A stretch of 64,000 bases of DNA from Nomia melanderi (taxonomy: Eukaryota; Arthropoda; Insecta; Hymenoptera; Halictidae), in contig NC_135007.1 in the NCBI RefSeq assembly GCF_051020985.1, positions 62,001-126,000 of the forward strand, in the 5' to 3' direction. The stretch's first letter is position 1; each line of letters begins with the position of its first letter. The notes beneath the pieces were generated by a model. That model did not search any database and was not told the DNA's origin. It worked only from the letters and a program-made list of their open reading frames with translations. This document shows, piece after piece, positions 11,441 through 25,035 of this stretch. The position numbers and the translations under genes are program-made.

Positions 11441-14150
11441 ACGGTGCAATAAAAAAATACATAGTCGTATGAAAAAAATATCAGACCTTAAAAACTTTGA
11501 AGAAAATAACCGTGAATAAAAATATTCTTATCAGTTATTGGCCTTTTGATACCATCCATGTTACGCGAAAAATGTTTTTTACATCATCACAATTTGAAAA
11601 GATATTTAGGTAGGTATGTGTACTACTTAATAAAATTGTTTAGCATAATAAAGTAAACAAAAGACGGTAAAATAGAAAATTCTGACGAAATCGAAATAGT
11701 AAGAGTAATATGAGAATTTCACATCGTAAAATAATTAGTAAATTGAAGTTTAACTAAAGATAAATTTTATATGGGCAATTAACCTCTTCTAGGATAATGG
11801 CACATATATGTACATTTCATTTTAGTTTAACGTTAAAGTCCATTAAACGAACACTTCCTTTATTTTCGTATGATTTTCATAACTGTCTTTATTCGTCTTT
11901 ATATTGTTTAATTTGTATTAATTTGAATGAAATAACCCGCAGTTAAACTAAAATTTAGTATCAAACTAACATTAGAATACTACATTAGTGTCGAAAACGA
12001 GATGAGAAAAGATGAAAGCTGATTAACTAGACTCGCATTCCTTTCAGAGCTCATCTCCTGAACAACGTATAGTAATAACCGAGTAAGATTATTTCACTAC
12101 AATAATGTCTTTTTCTGTGTAAAAAATAAAGAAATTATATTTATTTTTGTTTAGTGTGATCACATTAACTTTACCTCTGCTATATGTGTGTTCTGCGCAA
12201 GAATAGGGGATCTTCTTCACAAGAACAGTAAAATGATACGGAATGATACAAATGTTTTAACATTCAATCGTAACAATCGCATAAAATAATAAGTAAGGAT
12301 TAAAGATTATGTATCTTTAATATTAAATTATGAAAATCGGAATATTAGAATAGTCCCCAAAATTCATTTTAATAATGTCGGATACATCGAATTAAAGATA
12401 GAGACAAATTTTAAAAAATTGAAACGTCTAGTCATTCTAGTAATACTAAATATATTCTTACATATATATTAGTGAGCAAAATTAAAGGATTAGAAAATTT
12501 CTGTTGAAATATGGTTCAAGTTCAACATACTATAACTCTGAAAAAAAAATGAACAGCAGTCAGCTTGGATTCATTTGTAAAGAATCCAAACTCATTATTT
12601 CCTCTACTGATTTCTATAGTTTAATAAAAAGTCATTAGATATTCCTAGATCCCCAAAAATCACCCAATTTTTCTAGTTATGCAATATAATTCTAATCTCC
12701 TTTCCTTTGTTCATTTTTATACTCGTAAACCTACTTTAACTATTTGAACTATTTGTCGGTTACTTATAAAAATTGTTTACAATGTACTTAACACAACATT
12801 GAACGGCCAAATGATCAGTTTTAAAATTAGATTGAAAGTTCTCCATTTTTCTTTATTTATTTAACATTAAATCAATTCCTATATTATTCGATTAATTAGT
12901 ATTTCAATTTTTGCCGTTTTTTTGTCTCTGCTTTTAATAAGAAATATTTATCATTTAACTTGCTTACTTTTATTTTATAACTAGTTATTTGACTAGTTAT
13001 AGTTAGTATAGATATATAAAAAATGTCGATACATTTAGTGTTAAATATTTTGTCCTACGAGTTGCTAAAATAACATATCTTAATTAGTTATTTTGTTCCT
13101 TAAAATAATAGAAGATAAATAACAAGTTTTTATATTCTTGAAAGAAGTTGAAGGTTTGTCTATAAGAAAAGATTCAAATTTTATGGACAAATAATTTCCG
13201 TTTTTGAATATAAGACCACCACTGTATATTCTGTAAATTCTTTTCTTTATCGGCGCTACTATGTAATTAGTTTTGATTAATATTTGTTAAATTGAAATAA
13301 AATTTATTATGGTATAATTAAATACAATATATTCTATGATAGAGTTTAATTTACATAATATCACTTTTCATTACAAGATCGAACAATTCAAATAATTATG
13401 ATTTAATGACATTTCATCTATCAAAACAACAAGAAGTTTTTGTTTATTTCTATAAAACTTTTATCCATAAATGTCAACATTTTTTTTATGAATACAATAA
13501 TGTTAAGAAAATAAAACTTCAAATGTATATTATACATATAATTTAAAATCATTCATATACATATATCAGACTATTAGTACTTATTGTCAAACATTTAAGA
13601 GAGTAAGCAAGTAATTATCCAAGTATGCAAATTACTTTTTGAATATTACTGTATTCATAAGTATTTATTATACTGTAAGACAAACAAATTCTCTTGAGAA
13701 CCCCTGCCTTTAGCAGTCAGTAGGAATTCTCCTAGATATTATAAGTTAATATACGTTTATACAAAAATTACAAGATCAAGATAAATTAAACTGTACTGAA
13801 TAATGTTTTATTGTAAATATTATATATGAAAAACTACAACAATGGTAATAAAAAAAGACTTCTGGGCTACTGTTAAATAGTTAATATTGAGTGTGTCATT
13901 CAAAAGCTCCAATAACTATTTCACTTTTGTGATCTTGCATTATTTTGGCATTGCAATTTTTGTGTAAAGTAATATAATTATATTGGTATCTGTAAGAAAT
14001 AATAAAAAGGAATATGTAACAAATATTATTACTAAATTTATTTATTACTTATTTATTTACTATTTAATAATAAGGAACGTTTGTATAGTGTTACACACTA
14101 TATTTCTCCATTTATCTATTTCAAAGTAGATTATCATTTTATTGGAAAGT
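11441..14150. other. AT-rich desert
   Basis: No ORF of interest and no recognised transposon. A short splice-like segment near 12048-12082 (CTTTCAG before it, GTAAGA after it) would encode only 11 residues and is not accepted as an exon. Confidence 0.45.
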
Positions 14151-14159
14151 AATCATATT

Positions 14160-14380
14160 TTTTCTATTGGTTGTGTAATGTGAAGGGACCTTTTCATACG
14201 CACGACTGTGAATTGTGTTTCGATGAGCGCATCAGCAGCACCGTGCCCTCCAAATCTGGGGGAGTAGCACCGCTCGCGGGAATAGCCCACCAGCGGAGCG
14301 GTACTCGCTCTGCCCGTTCTGTGCGCCAACGAAAAATCTTCGTCTAGACTGAAATATTCTTCGGGCACCGAACCTACAAA
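14160..14380. promoter_or_regulatory. GC-rich island, candidate promoter or non-coding first exon
   Basis: A roughly 200-bp block stands out as GC- and CpG-rich within very AT-rich DNA and ends in a splice donor (GTAAGT from 14381) on the plus strand. No plus-strand frame is open through it from an ATG to the donor, so a plus-strand exon would be 5' UTR. On the minus strand a 71-codon frame (14153-14368, beginning at a GTG) is open and has a non-AT-biased composition, preceded by a possible acceptor (TTTGTAG). I cannot decide between a promoter/5' UTR exon on plus and a coding exon on minus; the position ahead of the 15-kb candidate exon favours the first. Confidence 0.35.
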
Positions 14381-14520
14381 GTAAGTTCATCAATTTTCCT
14401 TCCTCTCTAATAAGCTTCTGTTTATATTTTAGCTACTAATTTTTTTTAAACGTTTCGAAAAAGTATTCATTTGTTTCTGACTTCTTGATATTTTAGATTT
14501 TACGTTTTACAATCTGTTAT

Positions 14521-14874
14521 GTGTGCGCGCGCGCGCGTGTGTGAGTGTGTGCGTACGTGCGTGTGGTGGTGCGTGCCTGTGTGTATGGTTTATGTGGTGT
14601 GATGGCGCGCGCGTGTGGTACGACATATATGTATACACATATATCATATTATACGTACATAAGCATATATACATAATACACTCACACAGAGCACATACAT
14701 GCATTTATGCATAATTATAAAATGGATATAGTGTATGTATCTATATGTGTACCGTATCTGTGTACAGTATGTATACATACCTGTTCGTATATAAAATGTG
14801 TATAAGCGTGAACGTGCGCGCGCATGTTTTGTGGGATGGTGGTGTGTGTGCGTCGCGCGCGTGCGTGTTAGTAC

Positions 14875-14912
<38 letters not shown>
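14521..14912. repeat. Compound TG/CG and TA microsatellite cluster
   Basis: Runs of GCGCGTGTG type repeats (14521-14620, 14813-14872) alternate with TA/CATA runs (14625-14670), ending with a pure TA tract at 14876-14912. The ORFs on both strands here are products of the simple repeats. Confidence 0.85.
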
Positions 14913-14923
<11 letters not shown>

Positions 14924-15042
14924 TAAATTATATTATTGTATTTTGACGTACTATTTATTTCTCATAGATAATCCTATATTCACATACAAATATATGTACA
15001 TAGCACATATGCATACTTATTATAAAAAATATGTACCTATAA

Positions 15043-15127
15043 ATGCGTAAGACATCTATGTATACCGATCATGCACTAACGTTCGACGAATGTGTAACAG
15101 AGGCTGGTCGGAGAAATTCTTTTCAAT
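15043..15127 (+). CDS. Candidate 5' coding exon, product unknown
   Basis: Two in-frame ATGs (15043 and 15058, preceded by TAA at 15040) open a frame reading MYTDHALTFDECVTEAGRR from the second Met. It ends at TTTTCAAT directly before a donor GTGAGT (15128). The exon ends one base into a codon. This fits exactly with the exons at 31103 and 47801, both of which begin with the two bases AT, so either junction would give a Tyr codon. An acceptor-like TTTCTCATAG at 14967 could start the exon if a non-coding first exon lies at 14.2 kb. Length is short and the surrounding DNA is simple-sequence rich, so this rests mainly on phase agreement and local composition. Confidence 0.35.
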
Positions 15128-15649
15128 GTGAGTTTTCGTAGTAATATTAATTGGAGGGCATACACACACGTGTACGTAGTAGCATATACGTGCATATGTA
15201 TGTGTACAATAATTATTTATGACAATATAAATCATATATTTGTGTTACTATCACTTATGCTGTCATTGCAATTTAACCTTTTTTTACGCACAGATTTATG
15301 AGTGGCGCATTTTGATGTTCAGTAGCTATTTTATTTTCATTTTGTAAATTTATATATTTTGAGACAAAATTATTAATAAATACATTCATATGTTCGTTGC
15401 CAAAATGAAAAATATTATTTGAAAGAACTTTCGTTTCAAAGTTTTGTGTATATTTATGACTTTTAAAAAGGAAAAATCGCTTTATAGCATTTGCCAATGC
15501 GTATATGTGATACAGCAGTTCATTTGAATATTGAATATTAGTTTACAAGATTACGTCAGTTTATTCAGTAAATCAAGCGTAATGAAATTAGTCTAAATTA
15601 TGAATTAGTGTATTTCTTGCATGTATTACATTTTAATAATATTTTTCAG

Positions 15650-15702
15650 TGACGCATGTGATAAGAAGAATGTACTCAGCGTTGTTTGAGAGAAATGTCC
15701 TG
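15650..15702 (+). CDS. Candidate small exon, product unknown
   Basis: A segment between an acceptor (ATTTTTCAG, ending 15649) and a donor (GTAGGA, 15703) is open in one frame, reading THVIRRMYSALFERNVL. It starts with two bases of a codon, which could follow the one-base overhang at 15127, and ends on a codon boundary. If used, it would lead to an exon starting in phase 0 (48290 or 52044) and not to 47801. It may be an alternative exon or chance. Confidence 0.2.
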
Positions 15703-18700
15703 GTAGGAATGTGGGTCTGATTGGTCAGCTTTGATCTTTCCTCATTTCATTTTCGATATTAATTTACTATTCGTCAATGTGGTTATTGGTAACCAAGCAA
15801 AAGTACGAAAACACACATAGCGAGATACACCATTTGTCCATGTGCCGTCCCAAGGCCCTTCTCCTGAACAACGCTGAATACTTTGTTTTACATATCATTT
15901 TATAATAATTAATAAATTAGCATATATTTTAATGTCCATAGTTATTGAAAACCTAATTTTTTTATTTGGTTTGCTACTAAAATATGCAGACTGTTTGTTG
16001 TGTCTGGAAAGAGAACTTTATATTCTATAGTTTCTAAATTTTATTGGTATGAATAGCAACAAATTTTAAGATAATGTCCAGCTCTTAAAAAATGTGCCTG
16101 ACAACTCATTAAATTAAAATTATGATTTTAACAGTTATTTGAATATTTATTTATTTGTTTATTAAGACAGACAATAATTATTTTATCAAATGTAAATAAA
16201 CAATCATGTTCATTATTAAGTTGTTAATATTTCATAGTTATGCTTTACATTAGATCAAATAAAGCTATAGAAAGTTTTAAAGTTTAATATGAGAATATTA
16301 TAAGTTTGAGCAAAAGTCTTTTGATGACTGTTTCATTTATAATTTTTATGGGTTGTATGTAATCGTATTGAAAAGTAGCATATCAATATTGAAAGTGAAT
16401 TGGAAACAAATGAAAATTGACCAATTAGACTCTTATTTCTTTTAGTAGCATTCTTTTTGACACAATACATATTTATAACTTTATATTATGTAGAGTGAAG
16501 ATTATGATTTGAATAGGATTGATTATACAATATCAATTCATTTTTCATACTGGAATTCCATTTCTGGAATTTACAGATAGTTTTTATATGTGTTAAAAAG
16601 TCATGATAATGAAACTATGAAACTTACTAAAATAAAGGTTATGGCTCTTATAATACAAATATTTATTTCTTTATTCTCAAGAAAATGTTAAACAAAAGCA
16701 GTGTTTGTAAAATGAACGCATCATAAAATGTAAGAGAAATTTTGTGAAAATAACTTGTACCTAGTAATCTATTTGCCATTATAAAAAATCAAACGTTAAA
16801 TTCTTTTTATACAAGCATAATAATATATTGATATACTTTGATTCTCTATGTAATTGCAAAAAAAATTGTTACATTGCTAACAAATATGTCTATAATTTTT
16901 AATTACTATTTTGTGTATATGTAAGATATAATGTCAAAAATATATATAATGAAAATAGTTGACTATTGGATTGACTGTTTAAATCATAGGTAGAAATATC
17001 AATGCGTTAATTGTTTTAATAATTTATATAATTTTGTTTTATGGTCAATATAGTGAAATATACCTTCAGTTTATGTAATTTTAATACTATACACGTTTGT
17101 ACAAAAATTTTCACTTTTATATACATTTTCATTTCTGATTTGTTAGAAAAATATACTATTATATTTGGTAATTAGTATAGGAACATTATTTACAAATTAT
17201 ATTGTAAAAAGTAATGTTATTGTTTAAAATTTATCTTATGTTATCTAAATCATTCATAGATGCCTGAAACATTGATTTTAATGTATTATACTTTTATATT
17301 ATTAATGATGGTGCAATACTAGATTTAGTATAAACATATTCAATTTAAGACATTTTCTAAATCATAAAATATAAGATTTTAAGAAGAATATACATTAAAA
17401 CAATATTTTAACATTAAACACTTCCAAATTGTAATAAAAGACAAATATTTTTGTTTCAATAGAATTCGAATACAATCTTGTATAGAATGTATTCGTGGTC
17501 AAATGTTTATCAGTATATTATCTATAATGTACTTAATAAGATTTTATGAGTACAAATTATTTTAAATATGCTTGTACGTGAATAATTATTTTTTTTGTTA
17601 CATATAGGTTGTATGGATTAATAGCTATTGTGAATGAATTGATATATAGTTGTATAACATACTTATATAACTTTCAAAATAATATATTTTTTAACTACTG
17701 TTTGAGATATAATCCTGTTAAAATTCTGTATAAAAAAAAGGATCATGTACTTACATTGTAGCTTAGAACTAATGAATTTATATTATTGATTAATTATTTT
17801 CAACTTATTGTTACTTTATTGTATTTTTATTCATGAAATGATAATTTTTTGTTACAGTATAAATTTTCATTAAAACGTTGATCATATTTAATGAAATTCA
17901 GTCATCATGTACTTCTTATAGTTGATATTAGTGTATCATTTATCTTATGAAATGAATACCACAATACATTTTTATTTAAAGAGCAAGTTTAGTACAATAT
18001 ATTTTTATGAATTTGTTACATTATCACTTATGTTTAGAATTGACATTTTTATAATAGTTGTTTAACAGAACATGTAAACATAATACATATAAAGATTAGA
18101 ATATATATGTTGATTAGCAATGTACACATAAACAAGGTATATCTAGTAACTGGAATAGGCTATAACTACTGTTCTAATTGAAGTTAGAAAAAATTCATAA
18201 AGAAAAGCTTTACACTATTTGACACATTCCATCATACTATAATACCTGTTTTTTCATAAATTCATTAATGCAATTGTAAAGTGCAATTGCACTTTTAAAA
18301 GTAAAACTATGTTTGTTTTATATAAATTGTTTCTTTGCTGTATGTTATATAAGAAAGGTTTAAGATACTATTATTAGAAATTGAATATTTTTCAAGATAT
18401 TTCATTTTGAATAATCACAGAAAATGCACTGTTAGTAAATATGATAACATCGTAGTGATATATTTTGCTTATGGAATAAAAATTGGAAATTTAAATCACA
18501 ATTACCAACTATAAACTATCCAAAATAAAGAAAAAATACAATTATTTAGGAAGTCATTAAAATAGTATTTAGCAGAGCACAAATAAAATATTTAATATAT
18601 TTGCAAAATTAAGTGAAAATGGAAACAAGTATAGTATACTGAAACTGTAAAATTAAAATTTAACATTTAGAAGATCTGAAGTGTACATGTTAATTTATGC

Positions 18701-20740
18701 TGTAAAAATGATAAATATAAAAGATACTTATATATTTAGGTTTTAATTTACATTTAAATATGAGTCAGTATTATTTTGTAAAACATTACGTCATATGTCA
18801 CATGCTTTGTTTACTTCTGTTAGACCAAAATGTATAATTTTAGCAGTTTCATTACAATATTACTGGGGTTATTTATAGCAGAGAAATTTATTGTTTTAGA
18901 CTGAATACTCTTTGGTATTATAAACATGTGGACACACATAGAAAACTATTAAGAGATATTTGTCTGTAATGAAATAATATTCTAATATTGTTTTCTTTAG
19001 CTTCACTAATTTTTATAATTGCACTCATTATGGCTATGGATATAATTGTATCGTTATTATTTTTTAATAATTTATCTTTATATATGAGTAATATATAATT
19101 TTAAAAATGTATTTTTCTTTAAAGAGATTGTGCAGCTGATAATATATTGTTGTATTCCAAGTTGTAAACATTTTTAAAAATGTAATATACATTATGTTTA
19201 ATTGAACATGAATAACGTTATAGTTTAATATTGGTAACTTTAATGATGAAATAAGTTCAATCCAATTATTAAAAAAAGATAATTGCAAATTCTTATAAAA
19301 ATTACACCTAAAATTGATAAAATTATTTCAGTAATTAGTTACAGAAAATGAAAGAGAATCATTTATATACAATAAAAATGCATGTTGAATAATTGAAGTA
19401 TGTGTTCAAAGTATTCCACGCAATGAAAAGGGAAAAAATTCAGAAAGCTAATTAGGTCAAATTTTATAGTTGAAAACTGTTATACAATGTATTTAATAAT
19501 CGTCATTTGAAAGTGATGAAGATGTTATATGTTAATTATTAGAAAGCTAATTCTTTAATTTCTATTGTATTTTTATGAGGATATTATCATTGAGTTCCTT
19601 TGTTGAACATAGATTTAAAAACGACCTAATGTAAACTACTTTTGATTAACTATTTTTACAATTTACCAATAAAACAAATTTTCTAACAAAATTAGAAATT
19701 AAATCATAATTTTTTTATGGAGTAAATTGAAATAATTCTTTTTTTTTACATTTCTATCAGTGGAATACATGAATGTTTAAATTTTTAATAGAAAATTCAC
19801 AGACAAAGTATTGTCCAAATTTTTGCAATTACACACCTCTTCAAATATATATATCAATATGTTATTTTTTTTCTTTCTTTTCTTTTTTCTTTTACTTTTT
19901 ATTTTTGTTTACTGATGAAACATCTCATATTTTTTATGTTGGTTATAATATTCTGAAACCTTTTAACCAGTAAGTTGAATTAAATACACTGTTAAATTGA
20001 ACCTGAGTTTAACATGGGCATATTTTTGTAATTTGTAATGTTCAATATTTTTGTAGTTATACTACGCATTACATAATCATGAATAATTGTTGAAAGGTTT
20101 TATTTAAGTTTATATTCAGGAGAATATAATTGACTAGTGATTAAATCACTAGTAACATTCAGTCAGATAATATTAAGAAATATTAAAGCAATTGTTAAGT
20201 TGGAATATTAACTCATTCAATATTACTGTAGTTTACTTATAATAATTCTTCATTGACCCAAAAGTCATTTATATGTACAGCCAGTTCTGTTTTTATACAA
20301 TAGATACGCATTAAAAAGTAAAAAATATACTGTACCTATAAAAGTATAGATATTTACGTAAGGAATCAGTAAAATATTATAATAAATCATATGAAAATTC
20401 ATGATGGATTTTGGATGATTATAATAAATAAAACCAAATTGAATAAAAAGAAAATTAATTTTTTCTAATTCGTATCAAATCAAACATCGTTTAAAAAAAG
20501 AAAGATAATTTATGTTAAATTAAAATTGTGTAAAAACAGAATTGAACATATAGTCTCATTCATGACCACGATTGAAAATGCAGAGTTTGTATCCTGGGCT
20601 CAAAAAGAAAAATTAAAGAAGAGAGAAAACAAATCTATTATTATTGTGATACGTGTTTAAACAAGCCATTTGTATATATAGACGATTGTTTCAAAAAATA
20701 CTATATATTCTGTATATTATACAGAATTTTAAAACGATAA
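15703..20740. other. AT desert, probable intron
   Basis: Five kilobases of very AT-rich DNA without exon-like segments, recognisable transposons or non-trivial ORFs. The ORFs at 19064-19288 and 19773-19973 have the residue bias of random AT-rich sequence. Confidence 0.45.
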
Positions 20741-22510
20741 ATTCAGGTGAATATTATTTTGGAAACCTGATTTTGGAAATAATTTTTGTGCCAAATCTTA
20801 CCTTATGACGAAATATTCATCACAAATTTTTAACTTGAGTTGACAATTAATTTCTGAGATATAAGACGTCAAAGATACTGAAATTCATCAAGGCATCAAC
20901 TTGAATTTTCGTTGCACTAACATTTATATCACTCTGATAATTTAAAAAAAACTGTTTTTAAAGGTCTAGGTATATGTCAAAAACAAGTTCGAACTTAAAT
21001 TTTTAAAATTTCATAATTTTTATAAAACTTGGGTTTCACATGATATTCTTAACATATTGCGTACCGGTAACGAGAAATCTCGTTTTTTCATAAGGACACT
21101 TAGCTACACAACTTCGCTAATTACCACAGCATTGAAAAAATATAAAATTTGATTCGAATTGATTATCTATTTAAAATATATTACATAACAATATATCTGA
21201 GTTTTTCTATGTATAATGATATAAGTTGACCTCACTGAAAATTGCCATCCTCACAATTCAGTTTCCTGAAAACTGGCCAGTACGCAATGTGTTAACGCAG
21301 TATATTAGAAACTGAATTTTGAAAGTTTGAAAATGTACATCTAAACATAAAATAATGTCTAATTTTAACAGTAATGGTTCTAATAATGATTATTCTTAAT
21401 TTTTTATAAAATATTTATTCTGATTAATAAAATATAGTCATTTGTGGAAAATACATATATCGATATGCTCGGGATTGCTACGTATCGCTTTATCCTTGCA
21501 AACGAAGTTGTGTAGTTAAAGATAATTATGTATGGAGTAATTGTTTTGCATTGAAATATTTATTTTGAGTAAATTGAATTGTTTTTTTCTTTTCAATGAT
21601 ATTCGAGGGTAAAAGTAATTGTCTTCTATAAATAAATAATATTATAACTTCTTCATAAATCAATTTTTTACAGAACAAGTTTTATTATTATCTTTTTTTT
21701 TAGAACTATTATATTGTAGTATTATTCCTTTTTTCAACTGCTCGGATTATATAAAGCCTTCAATTACTTACTTGGGGTGCAAAGAAAGCGGCGTAAAGAT
21801 GATGAGTTTTATTGTGTAGGCAGTATTTCTACTAATATACTAATTATTATTAAGAATTTGCGCTAAACTTCTAAAGTGAAAAAAACGAAAATTCGATAAA
21901 ATAAGCTCTATTCCGCCAAAAATTATCTTAAAATCATTGTCAACATCTCAGGAAATAACTGTGGCAATCGATTTATACTTAGCTCTGAAGATATTGAAAA
22001 CTTAATATCAATTCCAAATACAAATCACCATGAATGATAAATTCTTAGTTAAACATAATGTCGTATGGGAGTGAATATAATAATTCTACGATTATGTAGA
22101 ACACCAAAAAAGGGGATTAAAAAATTTAAATAAAACTCCAAACACAGAGCAGCAACTTTAGATTGTACAAGATATAGGACTTGAGTAGAAAATTGTTCAT
22201 CAATTAAATCCTATATGAGATCTTAATCTATATTTACGGACAAAGAGTGGTATTTTTTAAAAATATCATTGTCTATATTGTATGGGATGTTGTAAATTTT
22301 GTAAATTTAAATTCAAATCTGTTTCTAATATATTACACGTATGGGTTACCGTCTTCATGAATTTCGGTATCTTTGACGTTCTATATTTCAGAAACTAATT
22401 GTCAACTCAAGTTAAAAATTTGGGATGATTATTGCCTCACCATAGGGTAACATTTGGTACAAAAATCGGTTTCAAAATTGAGGGCTTCAAAACGAATGAT
22501 TGTTTGAGTC
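20740..22510. mobile_element. Foldback-type element with about 150-bp inverted arms
   Basis: The arm at about 20760-20900 and the arm at about 22355-22495 are inverted copies. Both contain TTTTTAACTTGAGTTGACAA (or its complement), then a GACGTCAAAGATAC-like block and AAATTCAT. The interior has no transposase and carries a nested TTAA-flanked MITE at 21053-21291. Exact outer ends and target duplication were not determined. Confidence 0.6.
21053..21291. mobile_element. piggyBac-like MITE, TTAA-flanked
   Basis: Inverted ends CATATTGCGTACCGG and CCAGTACGCAATGTG sit between two TTAA tetranucleotides (21049-21052, 21292-21295). TTAA duplications are the signature of piggyBac-type insertion. The 239-bp element has no coding capacity and is nested in the foldback element at 20740-22510. 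Confidence 0.65.
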
Positions 22511-23010
22511 ACTCTTTACTGGAGTTATAACGGTATTTTTCCTAGCACAAACTTTTAAAAATTTCTAGAAGAATGTTTAAACTTTTCATCTAGATGGTAT
22601 CTTCACGCACCAAACAGTCCTGCTCACAAAGGATTAAAGATAAATGTATTTCTTTAAAATTTCAAAATTCAACGCATGAACAAATTGTTATTTTGGTATA
22701 TTTTATTATTATGTATTTTACGGAAGATTTTTATATTATTGTAACAGTGGCGGGTAGTTATAGAATAAAGTTTGCAAAAAGAGTAAAAATTTATATAATA
22801 AGTGTGCAAGTATCGCAGTAGGAACTTGCATAGTAAGTCATTTCTATCAAAGACGTAAATAATTCGAATGAACAACACTCTTTAATTCCAATGATTTTGT
22901 AATATGTTGCTAAGGGTATGATTTTGGACAATTTTTTCTTTATACATAACCTGCGCACAGCACTAGTTTGTGACATAATCGTGGAGAACTTTTAGTAATA
23001 CACATTAAAT
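22511..23010. other. AT-rich stretch without supported gene
   Basis: Several overlapping short ORFs on both strands (22594-22976), none with recognisable motifs. Confidence 0.4.
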
Positions 23011-23690
23011 TCTGTATACATGAGCGTGCCTGTGAGACTATCGGAAAGAGTAAAGCCTATTCTTTAATATAGAATAAAAATTGGCCGCTATTAGCTGCAA
23101 CTGTGGTAGTTACTGCAAATTCTATGTAATATAAATAAACATTTCTGTACCAACCACAGTTGTAGACAATAGCATACAGTTCTTGTTCAGCATTAAAAAA
23201 TAAATCCTTTCCTTTCCATCAATATCAAAAACAACTCTGAACTCTACCAAATATGTGTAAAAATTTCAAAAATCCACGTCCAACCAAAAAGCGCGGCACG
23301 CACCGCGAGCGACACTGAATAAACATTGTCGTAGTTACCTCAGTTGCGGAGAATAGTGTTTAATTCTTATGTAACATTAGAGATTAAGTCTTTCGCTTTC
23401 CACTAATATCAAAATCAACTATCAACTCCGCTAAATAAGTTTTCAAATCAAAATATTCCGTACCGATGCAAATACCGTTTGATGCACAGTGAGCATCAAC
23501 AGGAATAGAAATTGTTATAATCTCCAAATTTGCAACTCGTAGCAGCTAATTCCTGTTCCGTATGAAATATTATGCCGTTCTCTTTCCGCTGATACCAAAA
23601 ACAACTTTGAACTCTGCTAACTAAATCTTAAAATTAAAATGTCCCGAACTCATGCAAATACCGTGTGACGTTCCGCGAGTCGCCTCCCTA
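23010..23690. repeat. Array of foldback repeat units (shared with 27.1-27.6 kb)
   Basis: Three or so degenerate units follow each other. Each contains a TTTCCxxTxATACCAAAAxCAAC-type block, an AACTCTxCTAAxTAA block and GCAAATACCGT near its end. Inverted halves are marked by GCTGCAACTGTGGTxGT and ACCACAGTTG (23095-23170). The same units, in mixed orientation, occur at about 27120-27560. The dense nesting suggests repeated insertion of one MITE family. Confidence 0.6.
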
Positions 23691-24767
23691 TGAAAAAATT
23701 TGAAGAAATTGATAATTGCAATGAAAACTTCAACCAAAAATTCTATACAAAAATTCACGGATATGCGATTCAACGGACAGAAAATTCCTGGTTTTTTTCG
23801 TAATTTTCTATCAAGTAGAATGAAAAAAAGTAAGCTTAACCGCCTGCCGTATGACTTATTTTTCAGCTGTAATCGATACAATAACTTTGTCAGTAATAAT
23901 TTATTGAAAAAAGTGAACAATTGTTTTCATACTCTATGTCCATGTTTGCCCTATAATATGATACTTGATAACAGAAGAATAATATTTAATTTCTATTCAA
24001 AGGGATTGAGTAATATTGATACTCGTTAAATTCTATTTAAAATGTGCATCATGAGTCTCACACGTTATTGTAAGGCAAGGGGTTAAACTGTAAAAGATTT
24101 TCTTTGAAAAGTCTATCGAATGATATGTACCCGGAACAATTTGGTTGGAGGGCACTTTTACCATGCTTATTCGACTATACTCTTTATGAAAAAGAGAATT
24201 GTATTCTCCAAAATTTCTGTACATACATACGTGCCACTTCGTTGTTGTACAGAAGACTGCATATGTATATCTTTTAAATTTGCAAACACTGTAGTCGCCA
24301 ATCCTATTTGTTGCTACAAGTACATTACTTATATGAAAAATGAAAAATAGCTTTCTTTAAGATGTTCTTTCTATTTCTAAATAGAATGTATTATAAAATA
24401 TATATTTTAGAATTTTTCAAGTAAAGAGTACTTTAAATAGATAAAAGTGAAAAAAGCAATTAATTGGTAATTAAGCTTTTTCGACAGAGGCAACGTTGAA
24501 CATATAATTAATGTCATCTTTTAACATTACTAATAACTAATTGCGAAGAGAAATTGTATGTAAATGGTATATTACAATATTTTTGTGAGCACGTAGAATA
24601 TTTTAAAAGAAAAGAAATTGGTTAATCTTGGCGCGTACAGTGCTTTTGTCACAGTTTACAAATTGTATACCGCCTGAAACAATTAATTTCATTATATAAT
24701 CACACAATAACTAAGTATTTTAATTAATATCTACAAAGAAAGCTTGTAACTTTGTGACAGTTACGTA
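23691..24767. other. No supported gene
   Basis: A 109-codon frame (23700-24029) and a 99-codon antisense frame (23621-23920) overlap; neither shows a domain and both run into the repeat array. Considered chance. Confidence 0.4.
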
Positions 24768-25035
24768 CAGTGCGTTACTGACGTGAACTCAGCCGGCCTG
24801 AGGCTTAAAAGTGCACAGGGGCAGGAGGAGACGTTTCGTCGCGGCGCTCGGCCCGATAGTTATAGTGGCTCAATTTCGACTGGGCCGCGGGACGAAGAAA
24901 GATGGCCAATAACAAAAAATGTGCCGAAACTGAGCCGCCATAACTATTGGGCCGAACGCCGCGAGCGAACGTCTCCTTTGCTCCTGTGCACTTCTAAGCA
25001 TGGAGCAGAATTGGATTCCTAGTTTCGCCTCACAG
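24768..25035. mobile_element. Palindromic MITE (family P), copy 1
   Basis: A near-perfect palindrome. GCTTAAAAGTGCACAGGGGC near 24803 is mirrored by GCTCCTGTGCACTTCTAAGC ending 24999, and the CTCGGCCCGATAGTTAT block near 24846 is mirrored near 24940. The outer ends (CAGTG..., ...CACAG) are flanked by TA. The 79-codon ORF at 24783-25022 is encoded by the palindrome and is not a gene. Related copies lie at 32605, 36895, 38955, 43190, 48620, 49385, 50255, 51284, 56848 and 58590. Confidence 0.8.

Noticed and set aside
12048..12082. Mini-exon between CTTTCAG and GTAAGA
   Set aside because: Only 11 codons, phase does not fit the other exons, and part of it (CTCCTGAACAACG) recurs at 15861.
15273..15497. 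74-codon minus-strand ORF
   Set aside because: Begins with a TTG codon, AT-biased residues, no splice signals or motif.
23486..23495. CACAGTGAGC heptamer-like word
   Set aside because: Internal to the repeat array, no inverted partner or GC-rich pentamer duplication found.
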